NCBI GenBank assembly: GCA_965279315.1
Contig: OZ257145.1
Span: 3,224,001-3,288,000 of the forward strand
Length of the DNA: 64,000 bases
From: JAPWJZ01 sp965279315
Lineage (GTDB): Bacteria > Pseudomonadota > Alphaproteobacteria > Micavibrionales > UBA2020
Direction: 5' to 3'
Position numbers and translations under genes: made by a program. This document shows, in pieces, positions 24,399 to 33,119 of the stretch (position 1 is its first letter; every line of letters starts with the position of its first letter). The notes beneath the pieces are model-generated. The model saw only the letters and a list, made by a program, of their open reading frames with translations, was not told the DNA's origin and ran no database searches.

Positions 24399-26531
24399 CT
24401 AAAATCCGCTTTCCCGCATCACAAGCGACATGAAACGCTGCGCGATCACGCTGGCGTAACTCACCGGGTCTGCTTCCAGCACGACAGTGCCGGGCGTGGT
24501 GTAGGGCGGCGGCGCCATGTCGCCGGTCAGCGTGAATTGCGCCGCGTAAATCGGATGGCGCGCCAGCGGGCGGATCGTGCCGGTTTCGCGCGACCGTTCC
24601 GCCGGCAATGCGCCGCCGAAAACGGACGACAGTTCGGGCCAGAAGATATCGGTCGTGTCGGTGTCCTCGATCCGCTTCAACTGCACCGGATAGCGCGTGA
24701 ACGGCGACAGGTCGGAATAGAACCAGCCCTTGGCGTCTTTTTCCAGCCTGCCTGAATCCTGTTCCGACACATAGCCCGACAGGACCAGTTTTTCGGGCCC
24801 GATGATCACCGCCAGCTGCGTGCCGGGATGCAGCCAGATGCCTTCATGCATGTAGTTATCAAGGTCGCGCAACTTGCCGTCGAAAGGCGCGGTCACGGTC
24901 AGGCGCGATTTTTGCGTCTCGTGCCCCTCCAGTTCCTTGCGCGCGTTTTCGATGTCGGCTTCGATGGTGGGGCGGTTGCGCACCAGCTCGGCGGAGGCCT
25001 GCTCGCGGTCGCGGATGCTGACGAGCGCGGCCAGTTTCAGGCTTGCCTTCGCGATATCGTTGTCGAGCTTCGGGGACATCAGCTGGAACAGCACGTCGCC
25101 TTTTTTCACCTGGCTGCCTTCGAAGGCCATGATGCGCTCGACCCTTGCCGCCGTCGGCGGATAGATGCGAACGTAGTTGGATGCGTGCAGCACCGCAGGC
25201 GCTTCTATCGTCGATTGCGCGGGCATGAAGCAGAGCACCAGCGCAACGCAGCCCAGCACCAGCAGCATGCGGCCCCGCACCGATGACAGGATCAGCTTGC
25301 CGTTGCGCAGCCACACATAAACTTCGCGCCACATCGGCAGCAGCAGGAAGAACAGTATCTCGACTAGGAAAAGGATAAGGCCCAGCGGCTTGAAGAACAG
25401 GAAATAGACGAGGAACGCGATGCCGAGAAACAGGAAAAAGCGGTAAACCATGGTGGCGAAGCCGAAAAGGACCAGCAGGTTGCGGCGTTCCTGCGCCAGC
25501 AGTTCGGGCGGCCCTTCATCCCAGCCCCAGAGCCAGCTGCGCAATTTCCATTTCGCAAAGGCGAAGGAGCGTTCCTGCAAATTGTCGATGCCGACGATGT
25601 CGGAAAACAGGTAATAGCCGTCAAAACGCATCAGCGGGTTGAGGTTGACGAGCAGGGACGCCGCCAGCGACACGATGGCGACCATGAAACAGATGCTCTG
25701 CGGCACGCCCGGCGGCAGCATATGCCACATCAGGAGCGCAACCGACGCAATCGTCATCTCCGCCATCACGCCCGCCATGGAAATGAAAATCCGGTCGCGG
25801 CGGTCCATCATTTTCCATGAATTCGTGGTTTCGGCGTACAGCACCGGATACATCACCATCAGCGCGATGCCGATGGTATGCACGGGCACGCCGTATTTCG
25901 TGGCCATATAGGCATGGCCCATTTCATGTGCGACCTTGACGAAGATTGTCGCCACCAGCAGGTAGAAAACCCCCTCGAGGTTGAAATAGCTCATGAAGGT
26001 ATGGCCGACCTCGTCCCAGCGCTGCATGCTCAGCATCATGCCATAGCCCAGCAACAGCAGGACGCAGGTGAAAAATCCGCGCGTGAACATGAAGCGGACA
26101 TAGGGATAGGTGCGTTTCAGGAACCGCTGCGGCTTGAAAAGCGGGATGGCGATGTAAAGGTAGCCATGCATCGCCTTCTGCCACCAGGAATGCTCGCGCT
26201 TGGCGCGTTCCTTCTCCAGGTATTCCAGCATGGCGGCATTATCGGCATGGACGATCTTGTGCATCAGCAGGAAGTTGACGAGGACCTGGATGTCTATTTC
26301 TTCCGGTTCCAGCGTCGTTTCCTGACGGACGAGCGCGATCAGTTCATTTGCGGTCTGGCAACGCTTGAAGCGCGACAGGCATTCGAATTCCAGCCAGCCG
26401 ATCTTGTAATATTTATTGGCGGCGGGGTCATACAGCGTCCATGTGGGCGCGCCCTCTTCCGGCGGGGCGGGGTTTAATTGCAGGTCCTGTCGCAGCCGTG
26501 GCAGGTAAAGTTCTTGCGACAGCTCCATCAT
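24399..26531 (-). CDS. PqqD-like / M50 metalloprotease / HlyD-type fusion membrane protein
   Basis: 710 residues in three parts. Residues 10-95 resemble a PqqD-type peptide-binding winged helix (TWTLYDPAANKYYKIGWLEFECLSRF...TANELIALV). Residues 120-440 are a polytopic membrane domain with the M50 zinc motif HEMGH (202-206) and the matching NPLMRFDGY (298-306). The last 250 residues are an adaptor-like barrel-sandwich domain (VERIMAFEGSQVKKGDVLF, coiled coil, LTVTAPFDGKL). Such proteins occur in export clusters beside HlyD and TolC; the substrate is unknown. Last gene of a four-gene operon; 4 nt after the previous stop. Confidence 0.85.
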   Translation of the reverse strand: MMELSQELYLPRLRQDLQLNPAPPEEGAPTWTLYDPAANKYYKIGWLEFECLSRFKRCQTANELIALVRQETTLEPEEIDIQVLVNFLLMHKIVHADNAAMLEYLEKERAKREHSWWQKAMHGYLYIAIPLFKPQRFLKRTYPYVRFMFTRGFFTCVLLLLGYGMMLSMQRWDEVGHTFMSYFNLEGVFYLLVATIFVKVAHEMGHAYMATKYGVPVHTIGIALMVMYPVLYAETTNSWKMMDRRDRIFISMAGVMAEMTIASVALLMWHMLPPGVPQSICFMVAIVSLAASLLVNLNPLMRFDGYYLFSDIVGIDNLQERSFAFAKWKLRSWLWGWDEGPPELLAQERRNLLVLFGFATMVYRFFLFLGIAFLVYFLFFKPLGLILFLVEILFFLLLPMWREVYVWLRNGKLILSSVRGRMLLVLGCVALVLCFMPAQSTIEAPAVLHASNYVRIYPPTAARVERIMAFEGSQVKKGDVLFQLMSPKLDNDIAKASLKLAALVSIRDREQASAELVRNRPTIEADIENARKELEGHETQKSRLTVTAPFDGKLRDLDNYMHEGIWLHPGTQLAVIIGPEKLVLSGYVSEQDSGRLEKDAKGWFYSDLSPFTRYPVQLKRIEDTDTTDIFWPELSSVFGGALPAERSRETGTIRPLARHPIYAAQFTLTGDMAPPPYTTPGTVVLEADPVSYASVIAQRFMSLVMRESGF

Positions 26532-26535
26532 CGCA

Positions 26536-27945
26536 TCACACGCCCAGTTTGCGGCGCAGCGCGATCAGCGGGCGGCGCACCACGTTGAACAGCATGAACG
26601 ACGTTTCACCATAGACCTTGGCCGTGCCGGTCCAGCCCACACGCGGCATGTTTTCCCTGTCCGTGAATTGCGCGCGGATGCGGTAGCTCATCATGCCGTC
26701 GCTGTCGGGCCCCGGCTGATAGGCGATCGTTTCGATCTGCGCCGCGCGCGAGCTTAACGGGCTGACGTTCAGGAAGAAACTGGCGGGGATTTCGGTATTG
26801 ACGTCGATCATCGCATCGACAGGCACGCGGATCAGCAGTTCGGTGTCGCGCGGCTTGGTCAGCAGCATCACCTGTTCGCCGGTGCGCGCGGGGCGTCCGG
26901 TGAGCGTCTTGGCGTCGGGAAACACGACGACGCCGTCCTCATCGGCCTTGATCTCGGCGCGGGACAGCATGTCGGCCGCGAAATTCGCCTCGGATTCTTT
27001 TGCCGCGATCTGCGCGCGCAGCACGTTAAGCTCGTTGCGCTTCTTGGGATCGCCGAGAGCCTCGCGTTCTGTCTTGTCGAGCGCGACGCGCACGGTATCC
27101 AGTTCGCGCTGCGCCAGTTCCAGCTGGTTTTTCAGGACCGTGCTGTCCATCACCAGCAGCGTATCGCCTTTTTTGACCGCCTGGTTCGGCTCCACCGCCG
27201 CCTTTTCGATGATGCCGTCAAAAGGCACGGTCACCACCAGCGGCGATCGCGCGACGACTTCGGCGGGCGCCGTCGCCGTCATGCGCGCGGGAATGAACAT
27301 CGCCGCAATTATCAGGATCAGCACGATTGTCGCGCTGGATTTGGTCGGGCGCAGCAACGATTTCATCAGCGATTTGCCGCCGCCGCCCAGCTGGCTGACC
27401 GCATGGGCAAAGCCGTCGCCGAGGTCTTCGAGAAAGGCGGTGTCGGCGTCCTGGAACGCCTCGTCGCGGTCGAGCCACAAGCCGCAGGTTGTCTTGCCGC
27501 CCGCGCCCTTCATGGTGATGAGCATGGCGTGCGATGACGCCCATTCCTGCCAGTCCGCGCGGTCGCGTTCCGGCGCATCGACGGCGGATATCTTGCGGCA
27601 GCGCGCATCGCCTTCGGCCTGCGGCTGGTCGCCGATTTTCAGCCATGTTGCGTCATCCTGGTCGCGCAACTGATGGCCGATCACGCGGCCGAGCCACTGC
27701 GCATAAGGGCCGCCTTCGTCCAGCTGCACAAGGCCGGATGCGGCCTCCATCGTCACGCTGGTGCCGTCCCACCGCCAGAACACGCCGTGCCTGTACGGCA
27801 CAAGGTTGAAGGTCTGGTTGACCATCATGAAACCAAGTTCCGCCAGCGTCTTTTTATGCCGCGCGTTTTTGTGGAGGGTCAGCAGCGTCAGGAGCCGCTG
27901 CATGCGCGGGTCCATCTCCGCCTGCCGCGGGGGCGCGCCGGTCAT
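26536..27945 (-). CDS. GAF-like/HlyD-family periplasmic adaptor
   Basis: 469 residues. The N-terminal 200 residues are cytoplasmic and resemble a GAF-type sensor fold (LAELGFMMVNQTFNLVPYRHGVFWRWDG...). A membrane helix follows (SATIVLILIIAAMFIPARM, about 210-228), then a HlyD core: biotinyl-lipoyl half VVTVPFDGIIEKAAVEPNQAVKKGDTLLVMD, a coiled-coil hairpin, and a beta-barrel domain. It would link an inner-membrane component to the TolC channel. Its ATG overlaps the previous stop (ATGA), so it is coupled to the upstream HlyD gene. Confidence 0.85.
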   Translation of the reverse strand: MTGAPPRQAEMDPRMQRLLTLLTLHKNARHKKTLAELGFMMVNQTFNLVPYRHGVFWRWDGTSVTMEAASGLVQLDEGGPYAQWLGRVIGHQLRDQDDATWLKIGDQPQAEGDARCRKISAVDAPERDRADWQEWASSHAMLITMKGAGGKTTCGLWLDRDEAFQDADTAFLEDLGDGFAHAVSQLGGGGKSLMKSLLRPTKSSATIVLILIIAAMFIPARMTATAPAEVVARSPLVVTVPFDGIIEKAAVEPNQAVKKGDTLLVMDSTVLKNQLELAQRELDTVRVALDKTEREALGDPKKRNELNVLRAQIAAKESEANFAADMLSRAEIKADEDGVVVFPDAKTLTGRPARTGEQVMLLTKPRDTELLIRVPVDAMIDVNTEIPASFFLNVSPLSSRAAQIETIAYQPGPDSDGMMSYRIRAQFTDRENMPRVGWTGTAKVYGETSFMLFNVVRRPLIALRRKLGV

Positions 27946-29018
27946 GGCTTGCCGTTATTTTCGGGGCTGTCGACCATCAGGCCGAGGAAACCGAAGCCCG
28001 GCTTCTTGAAAACCGTTTCGGGCGCGAAAGCCGCGCGGCCGCTCATGCCGGGCAGCAGCACTTCGGAATAGCTGTCGAGATCCGCATCGACCTGCAGCGA
28101 CTGGCTGACAGGGTCAACCTCGCCGTGGATGCGCGAAATTTTCGCCATGTAGCGGCGGTCTGTTTCGGCCACATACACCTCGACCGGCGTGCCGACGTTC
28201 AGCCAGCGCAGCCAGATCGACGGGATCAGGAACTGCGCCTGCAGCGGTTCGCGCGATGCGATTTCCATCAGCACGCGTCCCGTCTGCACGAATTCATACT
28301 GGCTGGCGGTTTTCTTGACGACGCGGCCGGCGAAGGGCGCGGTGATCTTGCACAGCGAAATGCGGTTGCGCAGCTGTTCGATCTGGGCGACGGCCTGCGC
28401 GTTGTTTTCAAGCGCGGTCACGACCTCGATCTTCGACACCACATCGAGCGCCTTTAGCTGGTTATAGGCGTCCAGCTGGGTTTTCGACAGGCGCTGGCGG
28501 GCCTGCACTTCGCGCAGGCGCGCGGCTTCGCCGCCGCAATCGAATTCGGCGATGACGTCGCCCTTTTCAAACAGGTCGCCGTCACGCAGCGGCATCTTGG
28601 TGATGCGGGCGTCCAGCGTGCTGGAAATGACGGCAATGTTGCGCGCGACCAGCACAGCCTGAACCTGATGGTCGCCGGATTGCGTGGTCGAGGATGACGA
28701 GGTGCCTTGAATGAAATCGGGCGGCTGCTGTTGCGGGCCCTGCTGCTGCGCCGCCTTTTCCTGGCCCATGCGGTCGGGTTCGCCGACGCCGGATGCAGGC
28801 TCGATCGAGTTCAGGTCGAGCGCGCGGGCAAGGTCGATGCCCGGGAATGCGCCGCCAAAGGCGGTCTGGTTGAACGGCGCGCGGGCGAGGCTGACGAACA
28901 GCGAGCCTGCGATGACGGTCGTGAAAACAGCGGCGGTCAGCACGCGGCGCAGGCCGGCGCCACGCGGCTTGCTGCGCGCATTATTGGTCGGGAAATATGT
29001 TTCGACCCAGTCCGTCAC
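27942..29018 (-). CDS. HlyD-family periplasmic adaptor
   Basis: 358 residues. One N-terminal helix (VLTAAVFTTVIAGSLFVSLA, about 26-45), a Gln/Ser-rich linker, and a HlyD core with LDARITKMPLRDGDLFEKGDVIAEFDC, a short coiled coil (REVQARQRLSKTQLDAYNQL) and ITAPFAGRVVKKTASQYEFVQTG. It starts 6 nt after the TolC-like gene and overlaps the next adaptor by 4 nt. Two different adaptors in one operon suggest a composite periplasmic duct. Confidence 0.87.
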   Translation of the reverse strand: MTDWVETYFPTNNARSKPRGAGLRRVLTAAVFTTVIAGSLFVSLARAPFNQTAFGGAFPGIDLARALDLNSIEPASGVGEPDRMGQEKAAQQQGPQQQPPDFIQGTSSSSTTQSGDHQVQAVLVARNIAVISSTLDARITKMPLRDGDLFEKGDVIAEFDCGGEAARLREVQARQRLSKTQLDAYNQLKALDVVSKIEVVTALENNAQAVAQIEQLRNRISLCKITAPFAGRVVKKTASQYEFVQTGRVLMEIASREPLQAQFLIPSIWLRWLNVGTPVEVYVAETDRRYMAKISRIHGEVDPVSQSLQVDADLDSYSEVLLPGMSGRAAFAPETVFKKPGFGFLGLMVDSPENNGKP

Positions 29019-29024
29019 TTAAGC

Positions 29025-30539
29025 TTACGACCCCTTCCCTGTCATGATGTCATCTTCCAGCGCCTGAAGGTTGCGGCGCACGGTGGACGAGATTTCCGGC
29101 AGGGCGACACCGTCGCCATCGCCGCTCCAGATATCGATGCCCAGCGACGACACCAGCTGCCCATAGGCTTCCTGTGCGTCGCCAAAGGCGACCAGCCGGT
29201 TCGCGCCGGAAAGCGCGGCGTCAATTTCGGCAACCACGCGCTGCGGCGATCCCATCATGCCGGTCTTGGCGAAGCCGGAGGCGCGGCGCGCCAGCTGGCG
29301 GGTGTTTTCGTCAATTTCGGTCGCGCCCGCATAGAAATCCTTCAGGTAGTCAAAGCGCAGGCGCGCCAGCGTCACTTGCGTCATGACGGCGGCGACCAGC
29401 GCCTGGCGGCGTTTTTCGGTCAGCGCCTGATCCGCCTTCGCACGCTGGTAACGGGCCGGCAGCGTCAGCAGCTTGGTGATGCTTTGGGTCAGGCTGAACG
29501 TCCAGTCCATCCAGTCGTTTTCGGCCAGGAAGCTGTTGGCGTCATGTTTTGCGCCCAGCACGGCGGATGCGCCGGGGAAGGTCGAAAAAATTTCCAGCTT
29601 CACGTTGCGCGCCGAAATCGACTTGTTCAGGAACTGCTCGTGCATTTCGGGGCGGTGCAGCAACGCAATCGAATGCAGCGCGTCGTCGTCGCGGCTGAGG
29701 CGCGGCAGGGAGCGGCCCTCGAGCCAGTCCTTGTCGCTGATGTCGAGGCGGAGCGGCGATCCGGGCGGCAGCGCGATCAGGGCGCGCAAGCCCGCCTCTG
29801 CCAGCAGCAGGCGGTCCTGCAGCTGCATCAGCGCGGCGCGCTTGTCGAGCAACTGACCTTTCAGTGTTTTTGCGTCGCCGAAGGGGATGATGCCTTCCTT
29901 CACGGCGGCATCCAGCTTTTTGGTCTCGGCATTCGCGGCCGCCACCAGCTCCTTGATCTGCGGCTGTATGCGCTGCGCCGCGCCCGCGCGCCAGTATGCG
30001 GCATAAACGGCGGTCACGACGTCTTCGAACACCTTGCGGCGGCGTTCCATGGAAACTTTTTCGCGGTCGGAAGCGCCGCGCGCGCGGGCAATCGCAAGCC
30101 CCGCATCCAGCAGGTTCCAGTTCGCATCGAGGCTGGCGGTGTTGCGGTACTGGTCGGTCGAGATCGAAGGCTCCAGCGATTGCACGCCCGTCTGCAGCGA
30201 GCGCGAGGACGACCCGCCCGGATTATTGCGGCCGATGCGGCTTGCGGTCAGCGATGCGGTCGGCAGCGCGTCATAGCCCGACAGCGCGGCTTCCTTGCGT
30301 GCGACATAGGATTCATTCTGCGCGACTTTTGCGTCGAGGTTGTATTTGATGCCGCGCGCGATCGCCATTTCAAGCGTCAGCACTTCGCCCTTTGCGTCGT
30401 CCGGATACGCCGTGCGCATATCGTCCGCAATCGTGCGGCGCATTTCCGACGGATCAAGCGCAGCCTGGTTACTGCCGCATGCCGACAGGAGCGCAATAAG
30501 TGGCAATGCGTAAACTACGCATTTGGTGCGGTTATACAT
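29025..30539 (-). CDS. TolC-family outer-membrane channel lipoprotein
   Basis: 504 residues. The lipoprotein signal MYNRTKCVVYALPLIALLSAC carries lipobox LSAC. Two outer-membrane efflux repeats of long helices follow, with strands such as ASLTASRIGRNNPGG and DANWNLLDAGLAIARARGASDREKVSMERR. The protein forms the trimeric outer-membrane exit duct. First gene of the operon TolC-HlyD-HlyD-M50. The 222-nt upstream gap (30540-30761) is AT-rich and holds the divergent promoters with the Rieske gene; no other feature is seen there. Confidence 0.88.
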   Translation of the reverse strand: MYNRTKCVVYALPLIALLSACGSNQAALDPSEMRRTIADDMRTAYPDDAKGEVLTLEMAIARGIKYNLDAKVAQNESYVARKEAALSGYDALPTASLTASRIGRNNPGGSSSRSLQTGVQSLEPSISTDQYRNTASLDANWNLLDAGLAIARARGASDREKVSMERRRKVFEDVVTAVYAAYWRAGAAQRIQPQIKELVAAANAETKKLDAAVKEGIIPFGDAKTLKGQLLDKRAALMQLQDRLLLAEAGLRALIALPPGSPLRLDISDKDWLEGRSLPRLSRDDDALHSIALLHRPEMHEQFLNKSISARNVKLEIFSTFPGASAVLGAKHDANSFLAENDWMDWTFSLTQSITKLLTLPARYQRAKADQALTEKRRQALVAAVMTQVTLARLRFDYLKDFYAGATEIDENTRQLARRASGFAKTGMMGSPQRVVAEIDAALSGANRLVAFGDAQEAYGQLVSSLGIDIWSGDGDGVALPEISSTVRRNLQALEDDIMTGKGS

Positions 30540-30761
30540 TCTTTAAAATATTCTTCTATGAACAAGAAGAATTCTCCCCAATTTTCCCCACCTGAATCTT
30601 AGCCTGAAAAATCGTTAGATAACAATATTATTTAACAAAGGCTTAAGAGAAATTTCCATAGAGAGTCAGATAATGCGGAAAAAGATTCTGTATGGAAATT
30701 TGCAGGTTGATTTCGGAATCCCTGCCGCTAGACTGCCTTCATATCATAAAGGAATTTAACG

Positions 30762-31826
30762 ATGAGCAGCCCCGTGAAAGAGCGCGCGCAAGATGCGCCC
30801 GCGCAAAACCGCATGACCATTCCCGCCGACTGGTATCATTCGCCGGAAATTTATGAAGCGGAGCGGCAAAAACTTTTCTTCCGCGAATGGCAGCTGTTCT
30901 GCCACGAAGCGCTTGTGGAAAAACCGGGGCAATATGTCGCCTACACGCTGGCGGGCCGCCCCCTGCTGGTGCTGCGCGGCAAGGACGGGCAGTTGAAAGC
31001 CTTCCACAACGTCTGCCGCCACCGCGCCTCGATGGTATTGAAAGAAGGCGTCGGCACGACGCAGGTCCTGCGCTGCATGTATCACGGCTGGGTTTATGAT
31101 ACCGACGGCCAGCTGGCGAAGGCCCCGGGCTTTGGCGGCGACGAGAAAGACCTGTGCGAACGCACGCATCTTTTCAACATCCATGTCCGCAATGTCTGCG
31201 GCCTTGTCTTTATCTGCATGGCCGAAAACCCGCCGCCGTTTGAAAACGCGCTGGGCGGATTGGTCGAGGCGCTGCAGGGGTCGGGCATCGAGAATTTCAA
31301 GTTTTTCTCCACCGCCGCGCATCCGATGAAATGCAACTGGAAGACCTATATCGAGAATTACATGGAGGGGTACCACATCCCCGTCATCCATCCCGAACTG
31401 AACAAGGATGTCGATTTCAACACATACAAAGTAGTGATCGGCGACCGCATCGCGCGCCATGAAACCGGCATCCGGCCGGAGCGCGCCGATGTGGCGCAGA
31501 ACAGCGGGCTGTGGGTCTGGCTGTGGCCGAACGTGGCGATCAATATTTACAAGAACGGCATGAACCTTGAAATCGTCATGCCGACCGGGCCGGAGACGAC
31601 TGAATTGCGATACTGCTATTTGTTCCGCGATGTGTCGGATGCCGCGCGCGAAGAGAACCAGCGTGCCATCGACCTCAGCTTCACCGTCACGCAGGAAGAT
31701 GTTGATATCGTCGAGATCGTGCAGAAGAACCTGTCGGCTGGCGTGTATCACGCAGGCGAACTGTCGCCGCGCCATGAAAACGGCGTGGTCTATTTCCACG
31801 ACCTTGTGCGCGCTATACACGCATAG
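30762..31826 (+). CDS. Rieske non-heme iron oxygenase, alpha subunit
   Basis: 354 residues. The Rieske [2Fe-2S] site is C85-x-H87 and C105-x2-H108 (CRH ... CMYHGW). The mononuclear iron site is in ENYMEGYHIPVIHPEL (His205, His210), with a later Asp in the TQEDVDIVE segment. It is close in plan to the GbcA/choline-monooxygenase group acting on quaternary amines, but the substrate cannot be fixed. No reductase gene lies nearby, so electrons must come from elsewhere. AAAGGA lies about 10 nt before the ATG. Confidence 0.92.
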   Translation: MSSPVKERAQDAPAQNRMTIPADWYHSPEIYEAERQKLFFREWQLFCHEALVEKPGQYVAYTLAGRPLLVLRGKDGQLKAFHNVCRHRASMVLKEGVGTTQVLRCMYHGWVYDTDGQLAKAPGFGGDEKDLCERTHLFNIHVRNVCGLVFICMAENPPPFENALGGLVEALQGSGIENFKFFSTAAHPMKCNWKTYIENYMEGYHIPVIHPELNKDVDFNTYKVVIGDRIARHETGIRPERADVAQNSGLWVWLWPNVAINIYKNGMNLEIVMPTGPETTELRYCYLFRDVSDAAREENQRAIDLSFTVTQEDVDIVEIVQKNLSAGVYHAGELSPRHENGVVYFHDLVRAIHA

Positions 31827-31994
31827 GACCAGAATCGCCGTAATGCTCAGATCAGTGATAAGAGTCGTTTTTTGCGGTGCAATAATACCTTAATTGCTAA
31901 ATTTATCTTTTGATATCATATACTTAATGTACTTTACAAAATAGCGCCATTTTGCTATTCTGGTGTGGTCGTCAACAATATATGAGGCTGTATC

Positions 31995-32918
31995 TTGAGC
32001 ACTCCGTCCGCGGAGCCCACCCTTCCGTCGCAGCCGACCGCTGGCACGCGTATCGCATCATTCTTCCGTGCGGCAGGCAAGGGACTGCTTAATTTCGCCG
32101 AAGAAGCCGTTCACAATACCCGCGCAGGCTACGACAATTTCCACCTGCGCATCGCGGAGGGCAATTACCGCGTCAAGCCGAAATCACTCTGGACGCTCAT
32201 CACCGGCCAGGGCAGCAAGCCCGAAATCGACGTGGCCGCCACGAAATTCGGCGGTGCGATGATGGATACGGGCCGGTCTTTCGGCAAGCGCATGATGTGG
32301 GCGTCGGCAATCGCGCTTGTGTCCATGCAGGCGATGGTTTGGGTCGCGGGCGGCATTGCGCTTGCGGGTGCGGGCCTGTTCGTCCTTGAATTCGTGCAGT
32401 CGCGCCGTGCGGGGCGCGAAATCATCCGCGAGGTCAATTTCGCGGGCCAGCATATCGAAGGCACGCGCGCCGACCTGTATCACCTGCACAACGCGCAGGA
32501 AAAAATCATGAACCTCGGCGGCACCTTCGCGCAGGCCTCGATGGAATCCACGTCGGAGACGATCGAGCGCATCATCAGCAGCGTTGCCGATAACGCGGCG
32601 CGCGTGAAGGTGGTCGATGCGGGCCGTTATAACGCGGGCTGCGAAGGCTATGAATTTTCCGAACCCGGCATCAAGCTGGTGAAGGACCGCCCCGCGCCCC
32701 CGAGCATCTTCCACGCGCAGACCACCACGCCTGCGACCACCCATGCGCTGGCCGATATGTCGGTGAAATCCACTTTCGATGCCGCAGCTGCCTATACACC
32801 CGAAGAAGTCGCCAAACGCTTCCTCGCGCTCGAAGAAGCATTACCCGCTGACGCGATGGCGAAGGTGAATGAAGCCCGCGCACAGAAAGCCAGAACGGCG
32901 CAGGTGCGCGCCGCGTAA
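31995..32918 (+). CDS. Hypothetical membrane protein, paralogue 1 (307 aa)
   Basis: About 100 polar N-terminal residues, a 35-residue hydrophobic stretch (MMWASAIALVSMQAMVWVAG...VLEF) long enough for two tight helices, then REVNFAGQHIEGTRADLYHLHNAQEKIMNLGG and a helical QASMESTSETIERIISSV coiled coil, then a degenerate C tail. The central 160 residues are shared with 34214-35014. The start is TTG 31995 with GAGG 10 nt upstream. No known domain. Flanks a lipase-like gene together with its paralogue. Confidence 0.8.
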   Translation: MSTPSAEPTLPSQPTAGTRIASFFRAAGKGLLNFAEEAVHNTRAGYDNFHLRIAEGNYRVKPKSLWTLITGQGSKPEIDVAATKFGGAMMDTGRSFGKRMMWASAIALVSMQAMVWVAGGIALAGAGLFVLEFVQSRRAGREIIREVNFAGQHIEGTRADLYHLHNAQEKIMNLGGTFAQASMESTSETIERIISSVADNAARVKVVDAGRYNAGCEGYEFSEPGIKLVKDRPAPPSIFHAQTTTPATTHALADMSVKSTFDAAAAYTPEEVAKRFLALEEALPADAMAKVNEARAQKARTAQVRAA

Positions 32919-32922
32919 GTGC

Positions 32923-33036
32923 TTTTCCCCACGAATGCACACGAATAGACACGAATACAGCAGAGCGCCGCAGGCTATATAATGCCTGCGGCGCTTTAAT
33001 TATTCATTCGTGTCTATTCGTGTCCATTCGTGGGAA
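32923..33036. repeat. Large palindrome with ACGAAT period repeats
   Basis: The left arm holds CCCCACGAAT, then CACACGAAT and GACACGAAT at about 10-nt period. The right arm (33001-33036) is its near-perfect reverse complement. In the middle is a second 12-bp perfect hairpin AGCGCCGCAGGC / GCCTGCGGCGCT (32964-32975 with 32984-32995), followed by TTTAATT, that could act as a terminator for 31995-32918. Confidence 0.88.
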
Positions 33037-33119
33037 ATACTTGTTAAATCAGCAAATTTAATACCACAGCCCAGTTTTTAACCCTTTCCTGCTATAATGT
33101 CCTCATCAGGAAACAGGGC

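Noticed and set aside
28707..30602. 631-codon frame opposite the TolC and HlyD genes
   Set aside because: Longest shadow in the window, but His/Arg/Gln-rich and antisense to two clear family members.
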